Under the pieces are notes generated by a model that was not told where the DNA came from, made no database searches, and saw nothing but the letters and a program-made list of their open reading frames with translations. Positions 25,063-36,080 of a DNA stretch of 64,000 nucleotides are shown piece after piece. The stretch is from Typhlomys cinereus. Its lineage: Eukaryota; Chordata; Mammalia; Rodentia; Platacanthomyidae. Both the position numbers and the translations under genes were made by a program. The stretch spans positions 1,677,909-1,741,908 of the forward strand of contig JALPQD010000411.1 in NCBI GenBank assembly GCA_023101885.1, read 5' to 3'. How positions within the stretch are numbered: the first letter of the stretch is position 1; each line of letters starts with the position of its first letter.

Positions 25063-25496
25063 CTACATTCGAGAATGGCACAGAAAGCAAGATGAACTGC
25101 TAGAGCCACATCTCAAGCGCACCATTTCACTTATATATCATTAAGCAAAAGCCATCAAATAACATTTAATGAGATTAACCTAATATAACACAGAAAAGGC
25201 AACTCTGAAACCTTGAATGATTTACATGTGCAATGTCCAAATATGTATGTATGACTTTTAAATTTAATGAAAATGTAAATTTATTTTGACTGAAATTTAA
25301 GAGGTAGTCCCTAGTCACACTGTCAATTTTTTAAGTGCTTGATGACAAAATGTAATTAATACTTGGTCACCATCCTAGGCACATCAGACAACCCCAGCAT
25401 CACAGAAAAGTCTCTTGGTAAACACTGATTTAGTTCCTTACCAGACATTGGAACTTTTCCTCACATTCTATTTCACAGTTCTGATAGCGCCAAAAG

Positions 25497-25700
25497 AGTC
25501 TGTGAGATAGCTCAGCTGGTAAAGCACCTGCAAGCAAACCTGGCGGCCTGAGTCCCATCCCTGGAGCTCAATGGTAGGAGAAAACTCATCTTCAAAAGCT
25601 GTCCTCTGACCTCTCCCTCACATGTATCTTTGATAATCTCTACTTCTCTCCTTTTTTCCCCTTCTTCCCCCCTTTCCTCTCTCTCTCTTTCTCTCATAAA
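25497..25700 (+). repeat. Second-family SINE with CT-rich tail
   Basis: GTGAGATAGCTCAGCTGGTA head, CTGTCCTCTGACCTCTCCCT segment, then a CT-rich tract ending TCTCATAAAATGAA. Confidence 0.8.
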
Positions 25701-25711
25701 ATGAATGGTTA

Positions 25712-25925
25712 AGTGGTTAAAGCTTTTGCCTCACAAGCAAAAGGACCTGAGTTCAGATTCCCAGATCCTACATAGAAAATACCAAGCAGATATGACTGCA
25801 GTCTGTAATTCTAGCCCTAGAAAGAGGAGCCCGGGAATCCTCAGAGCAAAATAATGAGGCGAAACAGCAATCAGAATGATTCCTGATGTCACCCTTGGGC
25901 GACCACATAAGCATACACTGAAGTG
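25712..25925 (+). repeat. Older tRNA-headed SINE, head truncated
   Basis: It begins GGTTAAAGCTTTTGCCTCAC and keeps the B-box region and the body CAGAATGATTCCTGATGTCA. It abuts the next, reverse-oriented SINE. Confidence 0.85.
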
Positions 25926-25928
25926 AAC

Positions 25929-26245
25929 TTTTTTTTTATTGTTTATTCAATTGTGCGTGCATGTGTGCGTGTGTGCTTGTTTGCATGTGCTTGTGTGCGT
26001 GTGTGCATGCGTGTGTGTATGTGTGTGTGTGTAGAACCACGGGCGAATTCAGGAACCATCATGGACCGCCTCCACCTCCTCCTTGTTTACTTCTGCCCCG
26101 GGATTCACAGGCTCCGCCCTACCAGGACTAGAAATGCAGGTCACCCTCACTTCCGCCCAGCATCTGTATGTGGGGTCTAGGATCCGAACTCAGCACCTTC
26201 CGCCTGAAGGCAGAGGCTTAACCCCTGAGCCACCTCTCCAGCCCC
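25929..26245 (-). mobile_element. Young SINE, reverse orientation
   Basis: T-rich start, TG/CG-rich tract, GTAGAACCACGGGCGAATTC, body, and CACCTCTCCAGCCCC end (reverse of the head). No clear TSD was found. Confidence 0.92.
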
Positions 26246-27370
26246 TGAAATTAATTCTTGTACACATACCTTCACGCACATGTGCACACACACACATGCA
26301 AAAAGGGGGATGAATGAAAAGAGAATCAAGAATAACATTAGAAGAAATCAGAAAAAAGTGAAAAAATTTTGGTTAATTTAGAAACTAAAATAAAAGCCTC
26401 TAGTAATATTCATTAGTGAAATGTTTATAAATAAGGGTTCTATCACTTTCTTAATATTTTATTTCTTTATGGCAGAGAGTAAAAGGGAGGGGACATGCCC
26501 ATGCATGCGAGGTTCACTGGTAGAGGTCAGAGGACAACATTGAAGCTGGCTTCCTGCTTACACCACACAGGCTTCTGGGGACCCAGCTCAGGTCTGTGAG
26601 CAGCCGCCTTCCCCTCTGAGCCCTATCACTGCCTTAGCTCGTTTTAATATTTTATGTATGACAGAGAGAAAGGGGTTTACACATTATTTATCTTTCCAAC
26701 TTCAACAACCTCACAAAGTAGTTGACTTATTATTACTTGCACAACTAAATAAAACCATTCTCTGCATATGGCAAAACAAAATTGGGCAAAATACCACAGA
26801 GAGTTGAAAAGAAGAAATGTACTAAGAAAATGTACAACAATACACAGACGCTACCGACAGGTTTAGATTTTACTACTGTGCAACAACTACCCATTATAAG
26901 TAGCCTTACTAGAATTATGGAAGATTTAATAGAAAAAGGAAAACCAAGCATTCCATCATAAAAACATAAAGTTCTCTGATGTCTTCAGGATAATAATCTA
27001 AAATATTATAAAACATTTCCATAAATTTATAAATATTATAAATATAGCTAGAAGTACCATTCAGTAATGTAGAAAGCATGTCACAAGTTAGCAGGAAATG
27101 AGCCTATGGCTAACACTAGCAGACCTAAGTTTCTGGAAGCTTAGCAGTCATCAGCCAAGTGTGTGTCACTCTTATGTACGAAGAAACTCTTATCCTCTAT
27201 CACTTTCCTTTTTCATTCTGGAAGGCCTTCGGGACAAAGGATTACATGGAGTACTTGTAAATCTTGATTCCGGCTTGCTCAACAACTGCTGTCAGAGCCT
27301 GGCAATGCTAAGGTGTTCCTACAAATACTCAAAGTGTGTTTCTTTGCCAAATTTTCAAATGAAATTCTAC

Positions 27371-27548
27371 CGTTCGGCTTCATCCAAATCTGCAGAGCAA
27401 TCCAGGAATGTTACTATCTGCTTCTCCAGGTAGCTGTCAATCTTTTCTTCAGCCGTCACCGTTGAACTGAAAATATTTTGTGTCGCTGAATGTAAGAACA
27501 TGGCCTCATAGTTCCCTTCTAACAGCAATTGTAAGAAAACTTCAGTGT
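27371..27548 (-). CDS. TTC27: TTC27 coding exon 2
   Basis: It encodes (D)TEVFLQLLLEGNYEAMFLHS, then ATQNIFSSTVTAEEKIDSYL and EKQIVTFLDCSADLDEAE plus two bases of an arginine codon. The acceptor is TGTGTGTTACAG and the donor is CG|GTAGAA. The length of 178 nt gives phase 1 in and phase 2 out, matching exons 1 and 3. EKIDSYLEKQIVTFLD is strongly TTC27-like. Confidence 0.96.
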
Positions 27549-28585
27549 CTGTAACACACACACAAAAACGAGCCCAGTAAGCCGAAATAATTTTTTAAAA
27601 TACTGTAAAGGATAATTTATTAGGTAAATATCATTTTAATATACACAAAAGTACAAATGTAGGAAGCTGGTTACATATCAGTCATGGTCCTGAGTCAATC
27701 TCTGTCATTCTCCCATCGCTTCTCCCAGACTGTGAGCAGCAAAGTGGGGGTGACCCCAGGAATACTGGATAGCTAGTATGACCCTTCTGTAGGGCAATTC
27801 ACAGACTCCAACCGACATCAGGGAAGTTTCTTTTGCCAGGAGTCTTACTTAGGACTTTCCACTCTGACTCCTCAAACCCCGACTTATTTCCCACCCATGA
27901 AGCCACTCAACTGCTGGTACACACACTGCTCCTGGCAAAATCACCAGGCACAGTCCTACCTCAACACTTCCACAGTGGTAATTTTTCCTGAACTCTCCTC
28001 TGCTTGTCAATCGGTACTTAAAAAAAAAAAAAAAAAAAAAAGCTCAGGTCTGACCTTGTATGAAACTTTTATGAACTCTGACCATCAAGCCAAACCCCCT
28101 CCCTCCAGGCAGCCCCTACGTGTACACATATGCGTGCATACGCACACACAAAAGCACACTGCAGTTCTTACCTGTCGTTTCCTGTTCAGTATGCAAGCTA
28201 AATCCCACACTCAGTGTGCCTATTAAACAAGCCTTCCTCTTCCTCGCTCGGGTAGATATGCATCACTCACAAGAACCACATCTTGGCTGCCCCATTTGCG
28301 CTTTCCCCGGTTACCAGGTGTGGCTGTAAATGACGACTTCATCATCTGGGCATCGATGTCTTCCGTTTACCAAATGGGATTAAAAGTGGGATTTGCCAGC
28401 TTTTAACACGGGTTGAGTCAACGTCTACGACTTTTGACAAGTGACCGACACGGTCAGCACAGAGGAAGTCTGGGGTTACTGACAGGCACAAGGCTGAGGA
28501 CCCTGCCCACAAATCAGGGGCTCGCGGGGCAGGAAGAGGAGCAGCGAGGGGCCGGCTCGAGCGGCTCCGTCCCGCGATCACTCAC
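27549..28585 (-). other. TTC27: TTC27 intron 1
   Basis: A 1-kb first intron. Apart from an A-run at 28,021-28,040 and a small CACACA stretch near 28,140, I see no repeat or gene. GC content rises towards the promoter. Confidence 0.7.
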
Positions 28586-28673
28586 CGGAGCCCGAGGTCT
28601 CCTCCTGCTGGCGCCGCCGCCGCTCCGCCTCGGTGCAGAAGCCCCGCAGGACCGCGAGCTCCGGGGCCCACAT
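28586..28673 (-). CDS. TTC27: TTC27 coding exon 1 with start codon
   Basis: It starts at ATG 28,673 and encodes MWAPELAVLRGFCTEAERRR, then RQQEETSGS plus one base. The donor is G|GTGAGT. The MW(A/T)PELA(V/I)LRGF start is the known N-terminus of TTC27, which decides the start codon over the upstream ATG at 28,819. The exon lies in a CpG island. The repeated CGG/CGC codons give an arginine run after EAE. Confidence 0.95.
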
Positions 28674-28777
28674 CGCCCCGGACATCACGGGCTCCCACGG
28701 GAGTGGAGAACAGCGACGGAGGCCGACTCAAAGCCGCTGCCGTCTAGTGCCACAGCGCGGAAAAGACACCCGGGGGG

Positions 28778-28819
28778 CTAGAAACCCACGCGAGGCTGAA
28801 GGCACGAGAAGGCCGCCAT
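28778..28819 (-). other. Upstream ORF in the TTC27 5' leader
   Basis: ATG 28,819 to TAG 28,778 gives 13 codons (MAAFSCLQPRVGF). The ATG has G at -3 and G at +4, a good context, and overlaps the YY1-like motif. It ends 105 nt before the TTC27 start codon. Whether it is in the mRNA depends on the true start site. Confidence 0.5.
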
Positions 28820-29264
28820 GACAAGCGCGCGGGGCACGCTGGGAAAAACACACGCTCTCCACACAAGCCTCCGCCAGCCGGCCAATCGCAGTCTCGGCAC
28901 TGCGCGTGCCCATCGGATAGGCCCCGCCCCGGGGCGGGGAGTGGGCGGGGTTGGTTCGTTTCAGCCCCGCCCACTAAGCGCCTGGAAACTGGAAAAGGTG
29001 AAGAGCGTAGGCGCCCAGAGAACAAGACTCGGTGGAACCAGACTCTGAGCAAAGGTCTGAGCTTGGCCATTTGTTTGAATGGAAAGAGCTAGAAGAGCTC
29101 AGTCTTCTGAGAACCTGTGATCACTTGGCCAGAGGAGAGGGGCTCAATCTCTTGAAGCTAAAGTCCTTCCCACTGGAAACGCTGAGCCCCAGCTTAGAAT
29201 TCCTTCAGCACATAATGTCCTGTGAATGCATGAAAGTGTAAGGAAGGATCAAGCCCAGAGTGGG

Positions 29265-29360
29265 GACTCGTGCCGGTAATTGCAGCTCCGGAGGATGAAA
29301 AGCGATGGCCACGAGTTCGGGGACAGCCTAGACTAAAAGTGAGACTCTATCTCAAAATAA
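29265..29360 (+). repeat. B1-like SINE fragment
   Basis: CGTGCCGGTAATTGCAGCTC, then ACAGCCTAGACTAAAAGTGA and CTCTATCTCAAAAT. Confidence 0.6.
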
Positions 29361-29540
29361 ATAGAGGAGGAAGAGAGAAGAAAGGGAGTCGTGACCAGAG
29401 GACACCTTGGGGGGGGGGTTCCTTCCACATTTATCAGAGTTTCTAGGGATTGACCCTGGTCAGCAAACTTGTGCAGCAAGTATCTTTACCAACTGACCCA
29501 GTCCATCTGCCCCAATGATAGCAACTTCTAAAGTGGTTGC

Positions 29541-29645
29541 AAGCTAGGTGTGGTGGTGTAAGCCTATAATAACAGCTCTTAGAAGGAAGATCGGCAGTTC
29601 AAGAACAGCTTAGACTACATGAGACCCTGTCTCCAAACATAAAAT
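29541..29645 (+). repeat. B1-like SINE
   Basis: GCTAGGTGTGGTGGTGTAAG start, AGCTTAGACTACATGAGACC, and CCCTGTCTCCAAA end. Confidence 0.75.
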
Positions 29646-29734
29646 GAAATAATAAAGCATGAAATGTAAAAGAAAATAAAAAGAGTGCTTCCTAATGTTT
29701 GTGGTAACTCTACTTGTCATAACCTAAAACAGAA

Positions 29735-29810
29735 AACAACACAAATATCCATCCACAGGTGAATGGATAAACTCTGAAATATTTATTCAAAGAAAAACTG
29801 TTATTTTTAA
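29735..29810 (+). repeat. L1 ORF2 scrap
   Basis: ACACAAATATCCATCCACAG and GTGAATGGATAAACTCTGAA match the ORF2 3' region also present at 20,778-20,840 (AAATGCCCAACAGTTGATGA, GTGGATAAGG). Confidence 0.6.
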
Positions 29811-30745
29811 ATAAACTATTAATATACACAGTGTACACAAACATTAAGTATACTGAGTGAAAGCCAGAAAGCATCAAGTATATACTATAGAATTCAATCT
29901 ATTAAGTACAAATTATGTTGCTGTCACTGATCGGCAGTTTAAGGAGGCAGGAGACATGAAGACTCAGAAAGCTCACGAGAACAAGCTGTGTGGATATGGC
30001 CGTCATCTTCATTTTGATGAGGTCTTCATCACCATATACATCTGTGGAAACAGCAAATGCATAGTTAAAGTATGTGTGCTTTGAGGCCTTTTAAGAAAAT
30101 GTGACATAAAATGCTTGCATATAGGAGTTCAAGGCCATCCTCAACCACAAAACTAGTTCAGGGCCAGCTTGGGATACATGGTTTGTTTATATGAATGAGA
30201 CGAGTGAGGCTGTGTGGAGGGAGCAGTCTCAGGAGGAGCCATGAGCAGCCATGAGCAAAGCATGGCACAGCAGTTCTCCAATGCTTCCTCAAGTACATGA
30301 TCATGGGTGATGCTTCTGAATCTTGCTTCTTACTATGGTTTACAGACAAGAGGCTTCAGCCAGTGTGTGACCTCATATACTATTGAGCGCAGTGCTCAAG
30401 AGATGCAGTTCCGTCACGAGGTCATTCCAGAGGTGCAGCGGGGACTTGGTGACTCCATGACAGTGCAAGGAGAGCTTCATTCAGCCATGGGACAACCAGC
30501 AAGAAAGATCCCTGCCAGCACTCCAAATCCAAGGTGGTCCACTCCAATTACATTCATTGCAAAGAAAACAGCTTAGGATGTAGAAGAGAAGTAAAAAGGG
30601 AAGGTGGCACTTTAGCTTCATGAATTTACCTCCATGGGAACATCTGCCAACAATGCTTCTGATGCAGAACAGACATTGGTTAACACAGCCAAAGAAATTC
30701 AAGAAAAATTAACAAGGAGTCTTTGATATTAATAATGAAGTAAAT

Positions 30746-30748
30746 GTA

Positions 30749-30787
<39 letters not shown>

Positions 30788-31036
30788 ACACGCACATGCA
30801 TGAGTGTGCGTGCACTCGCCTATGGAGACCCAAGGGTGACATCAAGAATCATTCTGGATTGCTTTACCTTTTTATTGCTTTGTTCTGGGTTTTCCCAGGT
30901 TCTGCCTTCCAGGGTCAGAAGTTCAGGCCACTGCCATTTCTGCCTGGCCCTTTCATGTGGGATCTGGGATCCAAAGTCAGGTCCTTCTGCTTTCAAGGCA
31001 AAGACTTGAACCTTTGAGTCATCTCCCTAACCCCAC
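30746..31036 (-). repeat. Older SINE, reverse orientation, with TG repeat
   Basis: A (TG)n run near 30,757-30,784, GACCCAAGGGTGACATCAAG, the body in reverse, and a decayed head end (TTGAGTCATCTCCCTAACCC). Confidence 0.88.
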
Positions 31037-31165
31037 CTTAGTTTTTAAAAGGTCCTACTTAACTTCACCCAAAACAGGAGACTGCTGGCATATGCCCAAT
31101 GTGCAAGGCTGGGGGAGGAGGTGTGATATTCTCTCACACTAAGAGACATTTCTTTGGTTGATAAC

Positions 31166-33226
31166 TGTCACAGTTAGGCACAGGTGCCAACTTGACTGTT
31201 GAGGGTTTGAGCTCTGGGCACATTTGCAGAGAATTGATGGTTGAGTTAAGCCCAGAGTGAACCTGCAAGAGATTGTCTAGTTGATGGGGAAGGCCCAGCC
31301 TATGGTGGGTGGGACTAGGCCCTGGAATAAATCATAGAAAGCTGATCGAGAGAGTTGGCATCCTTCTGTTCACTTGACCAGACATGCTCTGGCAAGTAAG
31401 GATTGTCCATCTCTCAGCTGATGTGGTGATGGTGTGGCCCTGATGTTGGTGCGTGCTCTCCCATCAAGCTGGACTGAGAACTGTAACCAGAAATCATTGG
31501 AGAGAATAAACCCTTGTTCCCTTAAGCTGTTTGATGGTCATTTATAAGCAACCATGCAGGCTGACTGCAACAGACTTTGGTACGCAGGAAGTAGGGTGTT
31601 GCTGATAGAAATCTGACTATGTGGATTTTGTGGATTTTGAATGGTTTCACTGGACAAAGTTGGAAATGCTTGAAGATTCTCACTTTGTGGATTACTAATA
31701 CCGTTCTTCAGAGTTTAGGGGCCAATATCAGTGCTGAGAGAGTTATGGATTGTTTGGGCCCAATTTGTGATGAGGGGAACAAGGACTTTGGAGAAGTGGA
31801 ATTTAAAGACTAAAGATGATAGACTGGTTAGCTTGACAGAGAGCTGTGATGGTAGCCGTGAAGTTCTGGAAGTACAAAGAGCAGGCAGCAAAATATCTGC
31901 TGCTTTTGGAGAAATGAGTATCAGTGAAGGAAAACCCAGTGACTTGCACTGGGACGGTGGAAGATGTGAAAAACACCATATGGCAAGTTCGTGGTTTGAA
32001 AACTCAGATTCCTTCAGGGACCGAAAGCCCAAGTTAAAGCTGTTTCTTGTCCTTTGGAAGTTTGGCTGGCTAGAATAGGCTTTTCCAGCATCAGAGCATA
32101 AGATTTGGTGCAGCTGTGGCTCAAGTGAACCAAACTGCTTTCAAACTCGCTTCAGACTCTGGCAGCGTCCCCCAGGTGGTACTGGTTTTGGTGAATTATT
32201 TGAGGGGTTCATGGAAAGTAGCAAAAACTTGGTACCAAGTGGCAGTCATAGAGTTCCTGCAAGGAAAAGTGAGGCTTGTAGCTGCAGAGGCAAACCCAAA
32301 GTGTTGTTGAAGATGCCAGAACCATGGGATGTATGCTGAGGACAGCTGCAAGTAGAGATTCAGCCTGGTTCAGAGGAACCCTGCTTCTACCTGCTTCTAC
32401 AACTATGAGCTGTGAACAGGGGCTAGGATTGCCTAGAATCTTTGTGCCACCTTGACTACGTGATGAGCGGCAGAAGATGGACATTGAGGTACAGGATGTG
32501 GTGATTTGCTGGACTTTGATCTTAATTTAATGTTTTCTTACTATATTAAGATACTTCTGTTTTAATATTTTATCTGTTTTAAAGTAACTTACTCTGATTT
32601 AAGATTCTTAAGGTTTAGAAACTTTGAACTTTTAAAATGTTGGAACTGAAGTTTTAATGAGAGAACATTTTAAATTTCTCCATGAAATGTATTTATGAAA
32701 TGTATTTATATTTTTAAGATAATTTTTAACATCTACAGGGACAAGGAATGAAGGTTACAGTTTAAAAGTGCTATGTTTTTGTGTCAAGTTGATAAGGGGT
32801 GGAGTGTCATAGTTAGGCACAGGTGTCAAGTTGACTGTTGAGGGTTTGAGCTCTGGGCACATTTATAGAGAGCTGATGGTTGAGTTAAGCCCAGAATAAA
32901 CCTGCAACAGATTGTCTAGCTGATGGGGAAGGTCCAGCCCATGGTGGGTGGGACTAGGCCCTGGAATAAATCATGGAAAGCTTGTTGAGAGAGTTGGCAT
33001 CCTTCTATTTACTTGGCCAGGCATGCTTGTCTGGCAAGTAAGGATTCTCCATCTCTCAGCTGATATGTACTGATGGTCTGGCCAGTTCCCTCGGCCCTAG
33101 TGTTGGTGCATGCTCTCCTGTCAAGCTGGACTGAGAACTGTAACCAGAAATCATGAGAGAGAATAAACCCTTGTTCTCTTAAGCCATTTAATGGTCATTT
33201 ATCAGCCATGCAGGCTGATGGCAACA
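31166..33226 (+). mobile_element. Complete MaLR-type LTR element B
   Basis: LTRs at 31,166-31,572 and 32,805-33,226 share TGT(C)A(T/C)AGTTAGGCACAG starts and CAACA ends and closely match element A. Perfect 5-bp TSD ATAAC at 31,161-31,165 and 33,227-33,231. The internal 1.2 kb begins with TTTGGTACGCAGGAAGTAGG and is colinear with element A, ending in AAGGGGTGGAG before the right LTR. No enzyme reading frame is present. Confidence 0.92.
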
Positions 33227-33998
33227 ATAACTTGAGCTCAATCCCCAGAACCTACGTAAAGGTAAAAGCAAAGAACCAACTACACAAAGTTTTTCCTCTG
33301 GCCTCCATACATTCATTGTGGCACATGTGTACCCACATACGCATCACACACACACACGCACACACAGTATTAACTTCTGGTTACAGCTCAGCAGCCTGGC
33401 AGGGTTGTTCATCCTAACATTGGGAGCAGAGCAACTGGCCAGGCTGCATTCACGGGAGGAGCTGAGAGAGGGACATACTTCCCGGTAGCTTGTTGGTCTG
33501 GCAAAGTATTGAACAAACTCTCTCCATCTTATCTGCCTGCCCGGGAGTAACTCACCCATTAGTGACTGGGTCTTCCCTCCTCCTCTAGGGAATGCTCAGG
33601 GTTTGCTTTAGTGAAATAGTGCTTCACTGATGTGCCCAAAGAATCAGCCTTCAGTGTTTCCTTTCCCTTCCGTTCATGGTCAGCAGGTGCTTTTAATCAT
33701 TCAGCCGTCTCACCCGTGCAGGAGGTAAGCTTAATGTACCCGACAAAGGCCCAAAGTGTGCTATTTGTCTGCAGTCTCCTCAAGACCTCAAGAAAAGGTT
33801 TGTGTGCCTTGATGAATGGTGCTGGCTAAAAACACAGTACACAGAGTGGAAAGGGCAGAAGCAAAGAACCCAGGCATCTAAGCGACCCCAGGGTGGGTGC
33901 ACATGCATTAAAAGTACATTCTGAGGACCCTCAACTTTTCTAAAACACAATAACATTGCCTTTCATTCACATCATTTCCAAGCACAGTTTTTTTAATT

Positions 33999-34001
33999 TA
34001 T

Positions 34002-34044
<43 letters not shown>

Positions 34045-34271
34045 TGTGTTTTGTGTTCCTGTGGAGGACCAAGGGTGAATTCAGGAATCATCCTGGATTG
34101 CTTCTAACTCCTATTTGCTTTGCTCTGGGATTTCCCAGGCTCTGCTAGCAGAGATGGATATGCAGGCCACCACCTTTCCCACCCAGCATTTTTACGTGGG
34201 ACCTGGGATCCGAACTCAGGACCTACTGCTTTCGAGGCAGTCTTAACCCCTGAGCCAGCTCTCCAGTCCCC
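33999..34271 (-). repeat. Older SINE, reverse orientation, with long TG repeat
   Basis: (TG)n at 34,003-34,043, CCTGTGGAGGACCAAGGGTG, body, and CTGAGCCAGCTCTCCAGTCC. Confidence 0.92.
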
Positions 34272-34308
34272 ACGATGTACAGTTTTAAGTAGGACAGCTT
34301 TGCAATTG

Positions 34309-34733
34309 TGTTGCCGAATCCCCACCGGGCTAGCCGGGGAAAGGAGGGGGAAATGGCAGGGCCTCGAGGCTTGAGGCCACCGGGTCACCAACCAGACCTG
34401 GGGAATCAGGTGAGGCGCAAACAGTGGACAAGTTGCTGCAGATTCAGCTTTATTCAGGAAGTGTTTGGGCTTATATAGGGTTAGGGGTCTGATCAGGCGT
34501 GGCCACCTCTCTGCTCAGGGGAGGGGGAGCAGCCACCAATCATCTAGCTGTTTACTAGGTGTCCATTACAGAGGCAGGTTAGATGGCTGTTTCCCATTGG
34601 TCATTCATCCCTCCACGTGTACGGTTCCTCTGTTGGGACGTGTCTGGGGCATGTCCGTACTTGCCCAGGCTTGCCCAGGCTTGTCCGTAGCCAGGAGCCC
34701 GGCCTAGGCCCTCCCTGAATTCGTAGTGCCACA
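34309..34733 (-). mobile_element. ERVK-like solo LTR with TSD
   Basis: Read on the minus strand, the 425-bp LTR begins TGTGGCACTACGAATTCAGG and ends GGATTCGGCAACA. It has a CCAAT box, a TATA box (CCTATATAAG, near 34,472) and AATAAA about 20-25 bp further on (near 34,449), as expected for U3-R. The 6-bp TSD CAATTG lies at 34,303-34,308 and 34,734-34,739; 6 bp is the usual size for class II (ERVK/IAP-like) elements. No internal virus sequence remains. It has the same orientation as TTC27, about 5.6 kb upstream. Confidence 0.88.
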
Positions 34734-35229
34734 CAATTGTGATGTGCAATGAGGGTGTAAGATGTTTCTTTCATTGTCAACCTTTGACTTTTTTTATTCA
34801 TTTAGAAGTACACTAGATTTTTTGCTGTTTTCTCCCTACCACTAGCTATTTCATCCCTTTTGGCACTGAGACTTCTCAACAAGTGACCCTCCTCCCTAGT
34901 ATCTAATCTTTGTAAGTATCCCTGAGATCAGTAAGGGATGCCTGTTCTTACATGAGTCTGGGTACCCACTGTGGCACAGGCAGTATTTCAACGGGGTACC
35001 ACTGATGCCTGAGGACCATTCCTTCTGGACCACGAGGATCATTCTGTGAGGGGTAAGGCCAAGTGAATTCCTCCCTCTTCACTGTGCCATGGTGCTGGGC
35101 CCAATCTTACAAAGGTGAGCTTGATTGCAGTGCATTCATAATTTTATGAATACAATATTCATATGAAATAAGAATTCACATCAAAATAAATCTACCAGAG
35201 AGAAAATCCTGTTTAAAAAGTCATAAAGC

Positions 35230-35526
35230 GGGGGCTGGAGAGGTGGCTCAGGGGTTAAGCCTCTGCCTTGCAGGTGGAAGGTCCCGAGTTCGGATCCTAG
35301 ACCCCACGTGTAGACGCCAGGCGGAAGCGGGGGCGGCCTGCGTTTCTGGTCCTGGTAGGGCGGAGCCTGTGAATCCCAGGGCAGAGTAAACAAGGAGGAG
35401 ATGGAGGCGTCCATGGTGGTTCCCGAATTCGCTTGTGGTTCTACACACACATACACACACTCGCGCACGCACACATACATACATACGCACACACGCACAA
35501 TTGAATAAATAATAAAAAAATTTTTT
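35230..35526 (+). mobile_element. Young SINE with TSD
   Basis: Full-length, CpG-rich. TSD AAAAGTCATAAAGC at 35,216-35,229 and 35,527-35,540. Confidence 0.95.
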
Positions 35527-35604
35527 AAAAGTCATAAAGCTATAGACATTCACTACGTGACCATTTTACCTCTCTTATCTCTCTTGGCCTATCATGAAAT
35601 TCTT

Positions 35605-35873
35605 TTTTTTTTAATTTTTTTATTATTTATTCAATTGTGCATATGTATGTATGTATGTGCGTGTGTCTGTGTAGAACCACGCACGAATTCAGGAACCACC
35701 ATGGACGCCTCCACCTCCTTCTGCCCCGGGATTCACAGGCTCCGCCTTACCAGGACCAGAAGCTCAGGCCGCCCCCGCTTCCGCCTGGCGTCTATACGTG
35801 GGATCTGGGATCCGAACTCAGGACCTTCCACCTGCAAGCAGAGGCTTAACCCCTGAGCCACCTCTCCAGCCCC
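35605..35873 (-). mobile_element. Young SINE, reverse, with TSD
   Basis: TSD TCATGAAATTCTT at 35,592-35,604 and 35,874-35,886. It faces the previous copy tail-to-tail with about 80 bp between them. Confidence 0.95.
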
Positions 35874-35984
35874 TCATGAAATTCTTAAAGCAGCACAAAA
35901 TAAAATCTGGCATATAAAAATATTCACTTTATGCTAATTGTACCTTGATGCTATTTAAAAAAAAAATCTATCCGTTGAGAATTG

Positions 35985-36080
35985 TCCATGGAGGTAATGT
36001 CTATAATCCCAGCATTCTTATGCAAGTTTCAAGGCCAGCCAGGGCTATATAGGGAGACCCAGAGTCAAACAAAGAAATAG
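35985..36080 (+). repeat. B1-like SINE
   Basis: CTATAATCCCAGCATTCTTA and AAGGCCAGCCAGGGCTATAT, then GGAGACCCAGAG. Confidence 0.7.

Larger units (their letters stand above)
25063..27370 (-). other. TTC27 intron 2 and its contents
   Basis: A 2.3-kb intron with a second-family SINE at 25,497, an older SINE at 25,712 joined tail-to-tail to a young reverse SINE at 25,929, and a decayed reverse SINE near 26,457. The rest, notably 26,640-27,360, shows no gene or recognised repeat. Confidence 0.75.
28540..29040 (-). promoter_or_regulatory. TTC27: CpG-island promoter of TTC27
   Basis: GC-rich, CpG-rich sequence unlike the flanks. On the minus strand, TGTCATGGCGGC at 28,811-28,822 fits a YY1 site of the kind found just downstream of start sites. 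Further upstream (higher coordinates) are a CCAAT box at 28,882-28,886, an NRF1-like TGCGCGTGC near 28,901, and GC boxes at about 28,922-28,950 and 28,965-28,973. No TATA box is evident. Transcription probably starts near 28,820-28,870; this is inferred, not measured. No divergent gene is seen on the plus strand. Confidence 0.85.

Noticed and set aside
28820..29040. A divergent gene on the plus strand starting from the TTC27 CpG island
   Set aside because: No convincing coding frame, splice donor with coding context or known neighbour was found; the region to the right is repeats.
28744..29070. A 108-codon minus-strand frame through the CpG island
   Set aside because: It is GC-rich promoter and leader sequence. 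The known TTC27 start at 28,673 with the recognised N-terminus explains translation.
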